Both the position numbers and the translations under genes were made by a program. From CADEEN01 sp963840805 (GTDB taxonomy: Bacteria; Pseudomonadota; Gammaproteobacteria; Burkholderiales; Burkholderiaceae_C), in the NCBI GenBank assembly GCA_963840805.1, contig CAWJAJ010000017.1:682001-746000 (forward strand): a stretch of 64,000 nucleotides of DNA. Reading direction: 5' to 3'. The notes beneath the pieces are model-generated. The model worked only from the letters and a program-made list of their open reading frames with translations. It was not told the DNA's origin and searched no databases. Within the stretch, counting starts at the first letter, position 1; each line of letters begins with the position of its first letter. This document shows positions 34,625-44,479 of this stretch, one piece after another.

Positions 34625-34865
34625 CCCCACGCACCAGCGCAAGGCGTGCGGCAGCCACTTTTGGTGCACTGCAGCACTAGCGCCGTCGGGCTCCCCGCGC
34701 GCAACCCCTGGCACACCTTGTGCGTGGGTGAACCCTAGGCACCCGCCACAACGGCGTGGCCGGTGCAGATGCATGCGGGCAATGGCGTCCGACTCGTACC
34801 GCTGGAGGATCCCTCCGGCCGTGCGGTCGCGACGCCTTTTTGTTTTTGTCTTTGGGGAGCCAACC
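34625..34865 (+). promoter_or_regulatory. nas leader with attenuator, likely NasT target
   Basis: A 241-base untranslated region between nasT and nrtA. It contains several hairpins: GCACA-CCT-TGTGC near 34711-34723, GGGTG/CACCC around 34727-34745, and a strong terminator at its end. This layout, early small stem-loops followed by a terminator before the first structural gene, is the arrangement regulated by ANTAR proteins. The exact A1/G4 hexaloops could not be confirmed by eye. Confidence 0.65.
34784..34848 (+). terminator. Intrinsic terminator in the nas leader (attenuator)
   Basis: The stem GGCGTC (34784-34789) pairs with GACGCC (34831-34836), continued by GAC/GTC, CCGC/GCGG and an inner GGAGG-ATC-CCTCC hairpin; an 11-base T-rich tract (TTTTTGTTTTT) follows at once. 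It lies 17 bases before the nrtA ATG, so read-through would be needed for the whole operon. Confidence 0.85.
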
Positions 34866-36117
34866 ATGGTCACACGCGAGGGTCTGATGAGCGAACGAAC
34901 GCAGGCAGTTCATCAAGGGAACGGCTGCACTCGCGGCCGGCACGGTGGCGACGGCCGGGGCCTGGGCCGCCGGCTCCGATGCGCCGGAAAAGAAGGAAGT
35001 GCGCATCGGCTTCATCCCGCTGACCGACTGCGCGTCGGTGGTGATGGCCTCGGTGCTGAAGTTCGACGAGAAGTACGGCATCAAGATCATCCCGACCAAG
35101 GAAGCTTCCTGGGCCGGCGTGCGCGACAAGCTCGTCAACGGCGAGCTCGACATGGCCCACGTGCTCTACGGCCTGGTCTACGGGGTGCACCTCGGTGTCA
35201 GCGGCCCGAAGAAGGACATGGCCGTGCTGATGAACCTGAACCACAACGGCCAAGCGCTCACGCTCTCGAAGAAGCTGGCCGACAAGGGCGCTGTCGACGT
35301 CGCCTCGCTGGCCAAGGTGATGGCTGCCGACAAGCGCGAGTACACCTTCGCGCAGACCTTCCCGACCGGCACCCACGCGATGTGGCTGTACTACTGGCTG
35401 GCCTCGGGCGGCATCAACCCGATGAAGGACGCCAAGGTCATCACCGTGCCGCCGCCGCAGATGGTGGCCAACATGCGCGTCGGCAACATGGACGGCTTCT
35501 GCGTCGGCGAGCCGTGGAACCACCGCGCCATCATCGATGGCATCGGCATCACTGCGGCGACGACGCAGGAGGTCTGGAAGGACCACCCGGAGAAGGTGCT
35601 CGGCACCACCGGCGAGTTCGTTGCCAAGTACCCGAACACCGCGCGCGCGGTGGTCATGGCGGTGCTCGAGGCCGGCCGCTGGATCGACGCCAACCTGTCG
35701 AACAAGAACAAGATGGCCGAGACGATCGCCGACAAGGCGTACGTCAACACCAGCGTCGACGCGATCAACCAGCGCATCCTCGGCCGCTACCAGAACGGCC
35801 TGGGCAAGACCTGGGACGACCCGAACCACATGAAGTTCTTCAACGACGGGGTGGTGAACTACCCGTACCTGTCCGACGGCATGTGGTTCCTCACGCAGCA
35901 CAAGCGCTGGGGCCTGCTGAAGGACCACCCGGACTACCTGGGCGTGGCCCGCAAGATCAACCAGACCGAGCTCTACAAGCAGGCCGCGGCGCAACTGAAG
36001 GTGAGCGTGCCGAAGAGCGACCTGCGTTCGAGCAAGCTGATCGACGGGGTGGTCTGGGACGGCAAGGAACCGGCCAAGTACGCCGACGGCTTCACGGTGC
36101 GCACGAGCGCGGCCTGA
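34866..36117 (+). CDS. nrtA: Nitrate ABC transporter substrate-binding protein, one frameshift near the N-terminus
   Basis: A Tat-exported nitrate/nitrite-binding protein of about 416 residues. From 34900 on the frame is intact: RRQFIKGTAALAAGTVATAG (twin-arginine signal), then FIPLTDCASVVMASVLKFDE, FPTGTHAMWLYYWLASGGIN and GNMDGFCVGEPWN, all typical of NrtA/NasF. The ATG at 34866, preceded by GGGGAG, is in another frame; removing one A near 34896-34899 joins MVTREGLMSERR to the signal. As written the protein could start only at an internal codon and would lose its export signal. Confidence 0.88.
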
Positions 36118-36129
36118 GGAGGCGACGCC

Positions 36130-37036
36130 ATGGTCTCCGCTGTCTTCCATTCACCGCTCGAAGCGTCGGCGGTGCCGGACGCCGCGGCACGCAACGCGGC
36201 ATCCTTGCCCAAGGCCGAGGCCGTCCGCGCCGACAAGCCGCCGAAGGCGCCGCGCGCGCCGATCGATACCCGCGCGATCTGGCTGGCGGTGCTGCCGCCG
36301 GTGATCGGCTTCGCGCTGCTGGTCGGCATCTGGGCCCTGCTCACCGCCAACGGCGGCGCCTTCCCGACGCCCAAGGCGACCTTCGACGCGGCGCGTGCAG
36401 CTGTTCGCCGACCCGTTCTACAGCAACGGCCCGAACGACCAGGGCATCGGCTGGAACATCCTGTTCTCGCTCGAACGCGTGGGCGTGGGCTTCGGCATGG
36501 CGGCGCTGGTGGGGATCCCGCTCGGCTTCCTGATCGGCCGCTTCGCCTTCCTCAACCGCATGGTCAACCCGCTGATCAGCCTGCTGCGGCCGGTATCGCC
36601 GCTGGCCTGGCTGCCGATCGGCCTGCTGGTGTTCAAGGCCGCCAACCCGGCGGCGATCTGGACCATCTTCATCTGCTCGATCTGGCCGATGGTGATCAAC
36701 ACCGCGGTCGGCGTGCAGCGCGTGCCGCAGGACTACTTGAACGTCGCGCGCGTGCTCAACCTGAGTGAGTGGAAAGTCATCACCAAGATCCTGCTGCCCG
36801 CGGTGCTGCCCTACATGCTGACCGGCGTGCGCCTCTCGGTCGGCACCGCGTGGCTGGTGATCGTGGCCGCCGAGATGCTGACCGGCGGCGTCGGCATCGG
36901 CTTCTGGGTCTGGGACGAATGGAACAACCTGAACGTCAAGCACATCCTGATCGCCATCTTTGTCATCGGCATCGTCGGCCTGCTGCTCGAGCAGCTGCTG
37001 GTCGGCATCGCCAGGAGGTTCTCCTATGACGACTGA
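36130..37036 (+). CDS. nrtB: Nitrate ABC transporter permease, one frameshift
   Basis: An inner-membrane permease of about 301 residues. The first part (to about 36390) gives a cytoplasmic tail and helix one (AIWLAVLPPVIGFALLVGIW); the rest, in the next frame, gives LQFADPF-like periplasmic sequence, GMAALVGIPLGFLIGRFAFL, the EAA loop around VARVLNLSEWKVITKILLPA and the end LLLEQLLVGIARRFSYDD. Dropping one base near 36392-36396 restores a continuous NrtB. A good GGAGG site precedes the ATG. The stop overlaps the nrtD ATG. Confidence 0.87.
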
Positions 37037-37921
37037 TCCCGAGGCCCCCCGCTCGCTCTGCTCGCTGCCCCCCAAGGGGGCGCTCAGCGCCCTTGGGGCG
37101 GCCCGGCAGGCGCTGACACGCCGCGCGGCTTCATCAAGGTCGAGGACGTCGAGATGGTGTTCTCGACGAGGAAGGGCAGCTTCCACGCGCTGCGCGACAT
37201 CCAGCTCGGCGTGGCCCAGGGCGAGTTCGTCACGCTGATCGGCCACTCGGGCTGCGGCAAGAGCACGCTCTTGAACTTGATCGCGGGCCTGCTGAAGGCC
37301 ACCCGCGGCGTGCTGCTGTGCGACGAGCGTGAGATTGCGGCGCCAGGCCCCGAGCGCGGCGTGGTGTTCCAGAACCATTCGCTGCTGCCGTGGCTGACCT
37401 GCTTCGACAACGTGCTGCTGGCAGTCGAGCGGGTCTATGGCGCGGCCGAAGGCAATGCCAAGCTGCGCGCACGCACCGGCGCCGCGCTCGCGCTGGTCGG
37501 CATGGGCCACGCCGCAACGAAGCGCCCACACGAGATCTCCGGCGGCATGAAGCAGCGCGTCGGCATTGCGCGTGCCTTGGCGATGGAGCCCAAGGTGCTG
37601 CTGCTCGACGAGCCCTTCGGCGCGCTCGACGCCCTCACGCGCGCCAAGCTGCAGGACGAGCTGCTGAAGATCGTCGCGCGCACCAGGAGCACGGTGGTGA
37701 TGGTGACGCACGATGTCGACGAGGCCGTGCTGCTGTCCGACCGCATCGTGATGATGACCAACGGCCCCGCCGCGACGATCGGCGAAGTCCTGCCCGTCAG
37801 GCTGCCGCGCCCGCGCGACCGCGTCGCGCTGGCCGAAGACCCGGCCTACGTGCACTGCCGCAAGGCGGTGCTCGATTTCCTGTACACGCGGCAGGGCCAC
37901 GCCGAGCCGGCGACGGCCTGA
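37026..37921 (+). CDS. nrtD: Nitrate ABC transporter ATPase, N-terminus disrupted by repeat
   Basis: An ATPase with Walker A (GHSGCGKSTLLN), Q-loop (VVFQNHSLLPWLTC), signature (ISGGMKQRVGIARAL) and Walker B (VLLLDEPFGALDAL), matching NrtD/TauB. The ATG at 37026 has an AGGAGG site and overlaps nrtB, but it opens into a different frame that translates a dispersed repeat (37039-37109). The true family sequence starts with GFIKVEDVEMVF at 37127 in another frame. As written, translation could begin only at the ATG at 37154, costing ten conserved residues. Confidence 0.85.
37039..37109 (+). repeat. Dispersed GC-rich repeat, copy 4, inside the nrtD start
   Basis: Shows the full module order: CCCCGCTCGCTCTGCTCGCT, then GCCCCCCAAGGGGGCGCTCA and GCGCCCTTGGGGCGGCCCGG. 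It follows the nrtD ATG by four codons and precedes the conserved part of the protein, so it looks inserted into the 5' end of the gene or its intergenic spacer. Confidence 0.78.
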
Positions 37922-37934
37922 GGGGGCGCGAGCG

Positions 37935-40412
37935 ATGAAGAAGATGAAGCTGGTGGTGGTGGGCAACGGCATGGCCGGCATCCGCGCGGTCGAGGAGCTG
38001 CTGAAGATCGCACCCGCGCTGTACGACATCACCGTATTCGGCGCCGAGCCACACCCGAACTACAACCGTATCCTGCTGTCGCCCGTGCTGGCCGGCGAGC
38101 AGACGATCGACGAAATCATCCTCAACCCGCTCGCCTGGTACGCGGAGAACGGCATCACGCTGCACACGGGCAAGACCGTCGTCGACGTCGACCGACGCCG
38201 GCGCGTCGTCAAGGCCAGCGACGGCACCGAGGCCGAATATGACCGCCTGCTGATCGCCACCGGCTCGAACCCCTTCATCCTGCCGGTGCCGGGCAAGGAG
38301 CTCGACGGCGTGATCGCCTACCGCGACATCGCCGACACCCACGCGATGATCGACGCGGCGGCCAAGTACCAGCATGCGGTCGTCATCGGCGGCGGCCTGC
38401 TCGGCCTCGAAGCCGCCAACGGCCTGATGCTGCGCGGCATGCAGGTCACGGTGGTGCACATCATGCCGTGGCTGATGGAGCGCCAGCTCGACGACGCCGC
38501 CGGCAAGCTGCTGCAGAAGTCGCTCGAAGACCGCGGGCTGAAGTTCCTGATCGGCGCGCAGACCGAGGCCCTCGTCGGCGACGCCGACGACCCCCCTGCA
38601 GGGGCGCTTGCGCCCCGCCCTCGTGTTCGTTCCGTCCGCTTCAAGGACGGAACCGAGATCCCTGCCGACCTGGTGGTGATGGCCGCCGGCATCCGCCCGA
38701 ACACCACGCTGGCCCTGAAGATCGGCCTGCACTGCTTCAATGACGGCCGAGGCGGCATCGTCGTCAACGACACGATGCAGACCATCACCGACCCGCGCAT
38801 CTACGCCATCGGCGAGTGCGCCGCGCACCGCGGCATCGCCTACGGCCTGGTCGCGCCGCTGTTCGAGCAGGGCAAGGTCTGCGCCACGCACCTGGCCGAG
38901 TTCGGCATCGGCCGCTACAGCGGCAGCCAGACCAGCACCAAGCTGAAGGTCACCGGCATCGACCTGTTCTCGGCCGGCAACTTCACCGGCGGCGCCGATT
39001 GCGAAGAGATCGTGATGAGCGATCCCTTCGGCGGCGTGTACAAGAAACTGGTGATCCAGGACGACCAACTGGTCGGCGCCGTGCTCTACGGCGACACCGT
39101 CGACGGCAGCTGGTACTTCAAGCTGCTGCGCGAGGGCCGCAAGATCGGCGATATCCGCGACAAGCTGATGTTCGGCGAATCGAACATCGGCGACACCGGT
39201 CACGAAGGCAACACCCGTGCTGCGGCGATGGCCGACGCCGACGAGGTCTGCGGCTGCAACGGCGTCACCAAGGGCACGATCTGCAAGTCCATCAAGGACA
39301 AGGGCCTGTTCACGCTCGAAGAGGTGCGCAAGCACACCAAGGCCAGCGGCGGCTGCGGCTCCTGCACCGGCCTGGTCGAGCAACTGCTGATGTTCACCGC
39401 CGGCGGCGACTACTCGAAGGCGCCCACCAAGAAGGCGATGTGCGGCTGCACCGATGCCAGCCACGCCGAGGCGCGCGAGGCGATCCGCCACGACAAGCTG
39501 CTGACGATCGACAGCGTGTACCGCAGGCTGGGCTGGCGCACGCCCAACGGCTGCTCGTCGTGCCGGCCGGCGATCAACTATTACCTGATCAGCAGCTGGC
39601 CCAAGCAGGCGGTCGACGACCCGCAGAGCCGCTACATCAACGAGCGCAGCCACGCCAACATCCAGAAGGACGGCACGTACAGCGTGATCCCGCGCATGTG
39701 GGGCGGCGAGACCACGGCCGACGAACTGCGCCGCATCGCCGACGCGGTCGACAAGTACAAGATCCCGACCGTCAAGGTCACCGGCGGGCAGCGCATCGAC
39801 CTGCTCGGCGTGAAGAAGGAAGACCTGGTCGGCGTCTGGCAGGACATCGGCATGCCCTCGGGCCACGCCTACGCGAAGGCGCTGCGCACGGTGAAGACCT
39901 GCGTCGGCAGCGAGTGGTGCCGCTTCGGCACGCAGGACAGCACGCAGATGGGCAAGGACCTGGAGCGCGCGCTGTGGCGCATGTACGCGCCGCACAAGGT
40001 CAAGCTCGCCGTCAGCGGCTGCCCGCGCAACTGCGCCGAGGCCGGCATCAAGGACGTCGGCGTGATCGGCGTCGACTCGGGCTGGGAGATCTATGTCGCC
40101 GGCAACGGCGGCATCAAGACCGAGGTCGCGCAGTTCCTGGTCAAGCTGAAGACAGCCGCCGAGGTGCTGGAATACAGCGGCGCGTTCCTGCAGCTCTACC
40201 GCGAGGAGGGCTGGTACCTCGAGCGCACGGTGCACTACGTCGGCCGCGTCGGCCTCGACAACGTGAAGAAGAAGATCCTCGACGACGCTGCCGGCCGCAA
40301 GGCCTTGTGGGAGCGGCTGCAGTTCAGCCTCGACGGCGAGCCCGACCCGTGGTTCGAGTTCGACAAGGCCGCCGTCGACGTGCGGCAGTTCGAGCCGGTG
40401 GGGGCACTGTGA
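37935..40412 (+). CDS. nirB: Nitrite reductase (NADH) large subunit
   Basis: An 825-residue cytoplasmic enzyme reducing nitrite to ammonia. In order: FAD-binding domain (VVVGNGMAGIRAVEELLKIA), NAD-binding domain (VVIGGGLLGLEAANGLMLRG), a BFD-like [2Fe-2S] region (CGCNGVTKGTICKS with GGCGSCTG) and the siroheme/4Fe-4S module (CVGSEWCRFG with SGCPRNCAEAG). All key Cys are present and the frame is intact. Near residue 217 an extra stretch of about 14 residues (DDPPAGALAPRPRV) is encoded by a GC-rich repeat-like segment. Confidence 0.94.
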   Translation: MKKMKLVVVGNGMAGIRAVEELLKIAPALYDITVFGAEPHPNYNRILLSPVLAGEQTIDEIILNPLAWYAENGITLHTGKTVVDVDRRRRVVKASDGTEAEYDRLLIATGSNPFILPVPGKELDGVIAYRDIADTHAMIDAAAKYQHAVVIGGGLLGLEAANGLMLRGMQVTVVHIMPWLMERQLDDAAGKLLQKSLEDRGLKFLIGAQTEALVGDADDPPAGALAPRPRVRSVRFKDGTEIPADLVVMAAGIRPNTTLALKIGLHCFNDGRGGIVVNDTMQTITDPRIYAIGECAAHRGIAYGLVAPLFEQGKVCATHLAEFGIGRYSGSQTSTKLKVTGIDLFSAGNFTGGADCEEIVMSDPFGGVYKKLVIQDDQLVGAVLYGDTVDGSWYFKLLREGRKIGDIRDKLMFGESNIGDTGHEGNTRAAAMADADEVCGCNGVTKGTICKSIKDKGLFTLEEVRKHTKASGGCGSCTGLVEQLLMFTAGGDYSKAPTKKAMCGCTDASHAEAREAIRHDKLLTIDSVYRRLGWRTPNGCSSCRPAINYYLISSWPKQAVDDPQSRYINERSHANIQKDGTYSVIPRMWGGETTADELRRIADAVDKYKIPTVKVTGGQRIDLLGVKKEDLVGVWQDIGMPSGHAYAKALRTVKTCVGSEWCRFGTQDSTQMGKDLERALWRMYAPHKVKLAVSGCPRNCAEAGIKDVGVIGVDSGWEIYVAGNGGIKTEVAQFLVKLKTAAEVLEYSGAFLQLYREEGWYLERTVHYVGRVGLDNVKKKILDDAAGRKALWERLQFSLDGEPDPWFEFDKAAVDVRQFEPVGAL
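38588..38625 (+). repeat. Repeat-like in-frame insert in nirB
   Basis: The segment ACCCCCCTGCAGGGGCGCTT followed by GCGCCCCGCCC is a GC palindrome similar in base pattern to the centre of the dispersed repeats. It adds a Pro/Ala/Arg-rich loop between two strands of the NirB NAD-binding domain without breaking the frame. Confidence 0.5.
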
Positions 40413-40766
40413 TGGCCCAATGGAAGCCGATCTGCTTGCTCGCCGACATCCCGGTGCTCGGCGCGCGGCGCGTGATGCGCAACGATCGGGCACCCCGTCG
40501 CGATCTTCCGCAACGCCGAGGACAAGGTCTTCGCGCTGCTCGACCGCTGCCCGCACAAGGGCGGGCCGCTGAGCCAGGGCATCGTGTTCGGCGAAAGCGT
40601 CGCCTGCCCGCTGCACAACTGGACCATCGGCCTGGCCGATGGCTGCGCCAAGGCGCCCGATGCCGGCTGCACGCAGCGCTTCGCGGTCAAGGTCGATGCC
40701 CGTGGCCAGGTGTTTCTCGACGCCGAGGAGCTGCGCACCCTGGCCATCGAGGCCGTGACGGCGTGA
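40412..40766 (+). CDS. nirD: Nitrite reductase (NADH) small subunit, one frameshift
   Basis: A Rieske-type [2Fe-2S] subunit of about 117 residues. The start MAQWKPICLLADIPVLGARR lies in one frame; from about 40490 the next frame reads HPVAIFRNAEDKVFALLDRC, then PHKGGPLSQGIVFGESVACP and LHNWTIGLADG, holding the CPHKG and CPLHNW Rieske ligands. Dropping one T near 40484-40488 gives MRNDGHPVAIF and a normal NirD. Its start overlaps the nirB stop and its stop overlaps the nasA GTG. Confidence 0.87.
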
Positions 40767-43589
40767 CAGAAACCAAGTCCACCTGCTGCTATTGCGGTGT
40801 CGGCTGCGGCGTGATCATCGAGAGCGACGGCGCGCAGATCACCGGCGTGCGTGGCGACCCCGACCACCCGGCCAACTTCGGCCGGCTGTGCAGCAAGGGC
40901 AGCACGCTGCACCTGACCGCGGCTGCGCACATCACGCGGCAGACGCGCCTGCTCGAACCGCTGCGCCGGCCGCAGCGCGGCGGCGCCGACGCAGGCCGAT
41001 CGGCTGGGACGCGGCGCTCGAACTGGCCGCCGACCGCTTTGCCGGCATCGTTCGCGACTCACGGCCCCGACGCGGTCGGCTTCTACCTGTCGGGCCAGTT
41101 GCTGACCGAGGACTATTACGTCTTCAACAAGCTCGGCAAGGGCCTCGTCGGCACCAACAACGTCGACACCAATTCGCGGCTGTGCATGAGCAGCGCGGTC
41201 GCCGGCTACAAGGCCACGCTCGGCAGCGACGCGCCGCCCGCCTGCTACGACGATCTGGCACTCGCGCAGACGGTGTTCATCGCCGGCTCGAACACGGCCT
41301 GGGCGCATCCGATCCTGTTCCGCCGCCTCGAAGACGCCAAGCGCGCCAACCCGGCGCAGAAGTGGATCGTCGCCGATCCGCGCCGCACCGAAACCGCCGC
41401 CGCCGCCGACCTGCACCTGGCGCTTGCTGCCGGGCACCGACGTGGCGCTGTTCCACGGCCTGCTGCACCTGCTGCTGTGGGAGGGCCTGACCGACACCGC
41501 CTTCATCGCCGCGCACACCAGCGGCTTCGACGCGCTGCGCGACCGCGTGCGCGAATTCACGCCGAAGGTGGTGGCCCAGGTCTGCGGCTTGGCGGAAGAC
41601 GACATCGTGCAGGCCGCGCGCTGGTTCGGTGGCCACACGCCGACACTGTCCCTGTACTGCCAGGGCCTGAACCAGAGCAGCAGCGGCACCGACAAGAACG
41701 CCGCGCTGATCAACCTGCACCTGGCCACCGGCCAGATCGGCAAGCCGGGCGCCGGGCCGTTCTCGCTCACCGGCCAGCCCAACGCGATGGGCGGGCGCGA
41801 GGTCGGCGGCCTGGCCAACCTGCTCAGCGCGCACCGCGACCTGGCCAATCCCGCCCACCGCGCCGAAGTGGCCGCGCTGTGGGGCATCGACGATGTACCG
41901 GCCACGCCCGGCAAGGCGGCAGTCGAAATGTTCGAGGCCGCCGCCGACGGTGCGATCAAGGCGCTCTGGATCGCTTGCACCAACCCTGCGCAGTCGCTGC
42001 CCGACCAGGCGATGGTGCGCCGCGCGCTCCAGCGCTGCGAGTTCGTCGTGCTGCAGGAGGCCTTCGCGACGACGGCCACCGCGCCGTATCGCCGACCTGC
42101 TGCTGCCGGCCACCACCTGGGGCGAGAAGGAGGGCACCGTCACCAACAGCGAACGCCGCATCAGCCGCGTGCGCGCTGCGGTGCCGCGCCCCGGGCAGGC
42201 GCGCCACGACTGGGCCATCGCGGTCGACTTCGCACGCCGGCTCGAGACCCGGCTGCCGCGCAAGCGTGCCGATGGGGCCTCGATGTTCCCGTACGCCGAC
42301 GGCCGAGGCGATGTGGCGCGAACACCGCGAGAGCACGCGCGGGCGCGACCTCGACATCACCGGCTTGACCTATGCCGCGCTCGAAGCGACGCCGCAGCAA
42401 TGGCCGTGCGCCGCAGGCGAAACCGGCGGCCGTGCGCGCCTCTACGCGGACGGCCGCTTCGCCACGCCCGACGGCCGTGCGCGCTTCGCGGCGCCGGCGT
42501 ACCGCCCGGTGGCCGAGCCGCGCGATGCGCGCTACCCGTTCTCGCTGACCACCGGCCGGCTGCGCGACCACTGGCACGGCATGAGCCGCACCGGCACGCT
42601 CGGGCGCCTGTTCGGCCAGTGGCCCGAGCCCGCCGTCGAGATCCATCCGCAGGAGTTGGCGCGCCGCGGCTGGGACGAAGGCGCACTGGTGCACGTGACG
42701 TCGCGCCGCGGCTCGATCCTGCTGCCGGTGCGCGGCAGCGACGCGGTGCCGCCGTCACAGGCCTTCATCGCCATGCACTGGGGCGAGGAGTTCGTCTCGG
42801 GCCGCGCATCGGCCGGCGCCGTGATGGCCGGCGTCAATGCGCTGATGCCGAGCGCCTGCTGCCCGCAATCAGCAGCAGCCCGAGTTGAAGCACGCTGCGG
42901 TCAAGCTGCTGAAGGCCGAGCTGCCCTGGCAGTTGGTGGCCGCCGGCTGGTTGCCCGAGGCCGAGGCCCTCGTCGCACAGCAGCGCCTGCGCGCGTTGAT
43001 GCCGGCCTTCGCCTACGCCCACTGCGTGCCTTTCGGCCATGAACCCATGCAGCGTGCCACGGTGGGCGTGCTGCTGCGCGCCGCGGCACACGAGCCCGCG
43101 GGCGACGAGTTGCTGGCCCAGGTGGAGGCCACGCTCGGCATCGTCGGCGGCAAGGTACTTCGCTATGCCGACGCGCGGCGCGGTCAGCGGCGCGCCATGC
43201 GCCTGGCGGCGACGGACACGAAGGAAGCTGGTGGCGCCACGCTCGACGCGTTCCTGCTCGCCGGCGATGCCGCTGCCGCCGCCTGGGTGCTCGGCCTGCT
43301 GCAGGATGGCCTGCCGGTGCGCGCGTTCGGCCACGCGCTGCTGAGCGGCCGTGCCACGCCACCATCGGCGCTGCCGCCACGCGCACCGCAGGTGTGCAAC
43401 TGCCTGGATGTCAACCATGGTGCGATCGTCGACGCACTCGCGCATTGCCACGGCGACAGCGACACCCGCCTCGCACAGCTGCAACAGCGGTTGGCTTGCG
43501 GCACGCAATGCGGCTCCTGCCTGCCGGCGGTGAGGGCGCTGATCGCCGCGCAAGGTGCCGTCCGCGCACCCACCCAGGCCGCCGCATGA
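40763..43589 (+). CDS. nasA: Assimilatory nitrate reductase catalytic subunit, six frameshifts
   Basis: A molybdopterin enzyme of about 940 residues. Visible parts: N-terminal 4Fe-4S site (TCCYCGVGCGVIIESDG, GRLCSKGSTLH), Mo-bis-MGD domain (GLVGTNNVDTNSRLCMSSAV), SLYCQGLNQSSSGTDKNAAL, FSLTTGRLRDHWHGMSRTG, and a C-terminal BFD-like domain (VCNCLDVNHGAIVDALAH, CGTQCGSCLP). The pieces lie in different frames, shifting near 40975-40999 (-1) and 41056, 41422, 42090, 42300 and 42870 (each +1). Every intervening block is conserved, so decay is slight or the breaks are errors. The GTG start overlaps nirD. Confidence 0.88.
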
Positions 43590-44380
43590 TCGCCGGCCGC
43601 AACCCTGCAGCGCCTTGCGTCACGCTGGTCGGCGCCGGCCCTGGCGACCCCGAACTGCTGACGGTAAAAGCGGTGCGCGCGTTGCGCCGCGCCACCGTGG
43701 TGCTGGTCGACGACCTGGTAGCCGATGCCGTGTTGCGCTGGGTGCGCCGATCGACACGCGTGATCCACGTCGGCAAACGTGGTGGCTGTGCCAGCACGCC
43801 ACAGGAATTCATCGAGAAACTGATGATCGCCGAGGCCCGCCGTGGCGAGCACGTCGTGCGGCTGAAGGGTGGTGACCCGTTCGTGTTCGGCCGTGGCGGT
43901 GAGGAGTGCGATGCGATGCGCGCGGCCGGTATTTCAGTGGAGGTGATCGGGGGCCTGACCGCCGGCATCGCGGCGCCTGCGGCGATCGGCTTGCCAGTCA
44001 CCGACCGCCGCTACAGCCACGGCGTGGCGCTGATCACCGGCCATGCCGGTAACGACGCTGGAGAACCCGACTGGGCTGCACTGGCGTGCAGTGGCCTGAC
44101 GTTGGTGATCTACATGGGCGTGGCGCGAGCGCCAGCAATTGTGCTAGCACTCACTCACGGCGGCCTGGCGGGCACCACCCCGGCCGCGGTGATCAGTGCC
44201 GCCCACACGCCGCAGCAACGTCACGCGCTGTGCACGCTGGCCACGCTCGCCACCACGCTGGCCCGCGAGCAACTCGACAGCCCGGCGATCCTGGTGATCG
44301 GCGACGGCGTACAGGCCACGCCGTTGTGGATGGACATGCAGCAGAGCGCACCCCGGGCCGCCCAGCATTCGCCTCAGTGA
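43586..44380 (+). CDS. cobA: Uroporphyrinogen-III C-methyltransferase
   Basis: A 264-residue SUMT enzyme making precorrin-2, the precursor of siroheme needed by NirB. The SAM-binding motif is LVGAGPGDPELLTVKAVRAL near the start, and VVRLKGGDPFVFGRGGEECD, VTDRRYSHGVALITGH and GLTLVIYMG are diagnostic. It overlaps the nasA stop (ATGA), closing the nitrate-assimilation operon. The dehydrogenase/ferrochelatase activity (CysG N-terminal part) is absent, so it must be encoded elsewhere. Confidence 0.92.
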   Translation: MIAGRNPAAPCVTLVGAGPGDPELLTVKAVRALRRATVVLVDDLVADAVLRWVRRSTRVIHVGKRGGCASTPQEFIEKLMIAEARRGEHVVRLKGGDPFVFGRGGEECDAMRAAGISVEVIGGLTAGIAAPAAIGLPVTDRRYSHGVALITGHAGNDAGEPDWAALACSGLTLVIYMGVARAPAIVLALTHGGLAGTTPAAVISAAHTPQQRHALCTLATLATTLAREQLDSPAILVIGDGVQATPLWMDMQQSAPRAAQHSPQ

Positions 44381-44399
44381 TGGGGCGATTCCGTCTCGC

Positions 44400-44456
44400 A
44401 ATTGGCCAGACATTGGTGTTAACCCTAACCTGAGGGCATCGGGCTGCAGTGGCCCG
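44400..44456 (+). promoter_or_regulatory. Shared promoter-hairpin element, copy 1
   Basis: AATTGG at 44400-44405, 16 bases, ACCCTAA at 44422-44428, 11 bases, then the hairpin CGGGC-TGCAGTG-GCCCG at 44440-44456; the ATG of the small gene follows 23 bases later. Copy 2 at 45780-45839 has identical motif spacings. The AATTGG/CCCTAA pair resembles a promoter with -35 and -10 boxes, and the hairpin would lie at the 5' end of the mRNA. Confidence 0.7.
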
Positions 44457-44479
44457 GCTGTCTCTCAGGGGGAATCACC

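Noticed and set aside
1418..37109. Insertion sequence or transposon
   Set aside because: The repeats are under 80 bases with no transposase or target duplication that I can see.
40970..42875. Programmed ribosomal frameshifting in nasA
   Set aside because: There are six sites, without slippery heptamers or a shared motif, and the same pattern occurs in unrelated genes.
38816..43042. A single 1408-residue open frame on the plus strand
   Set aside because: It is a chain of the wrong frame of nirB, then pieces of nirD and nasA; only parts match known proteins.
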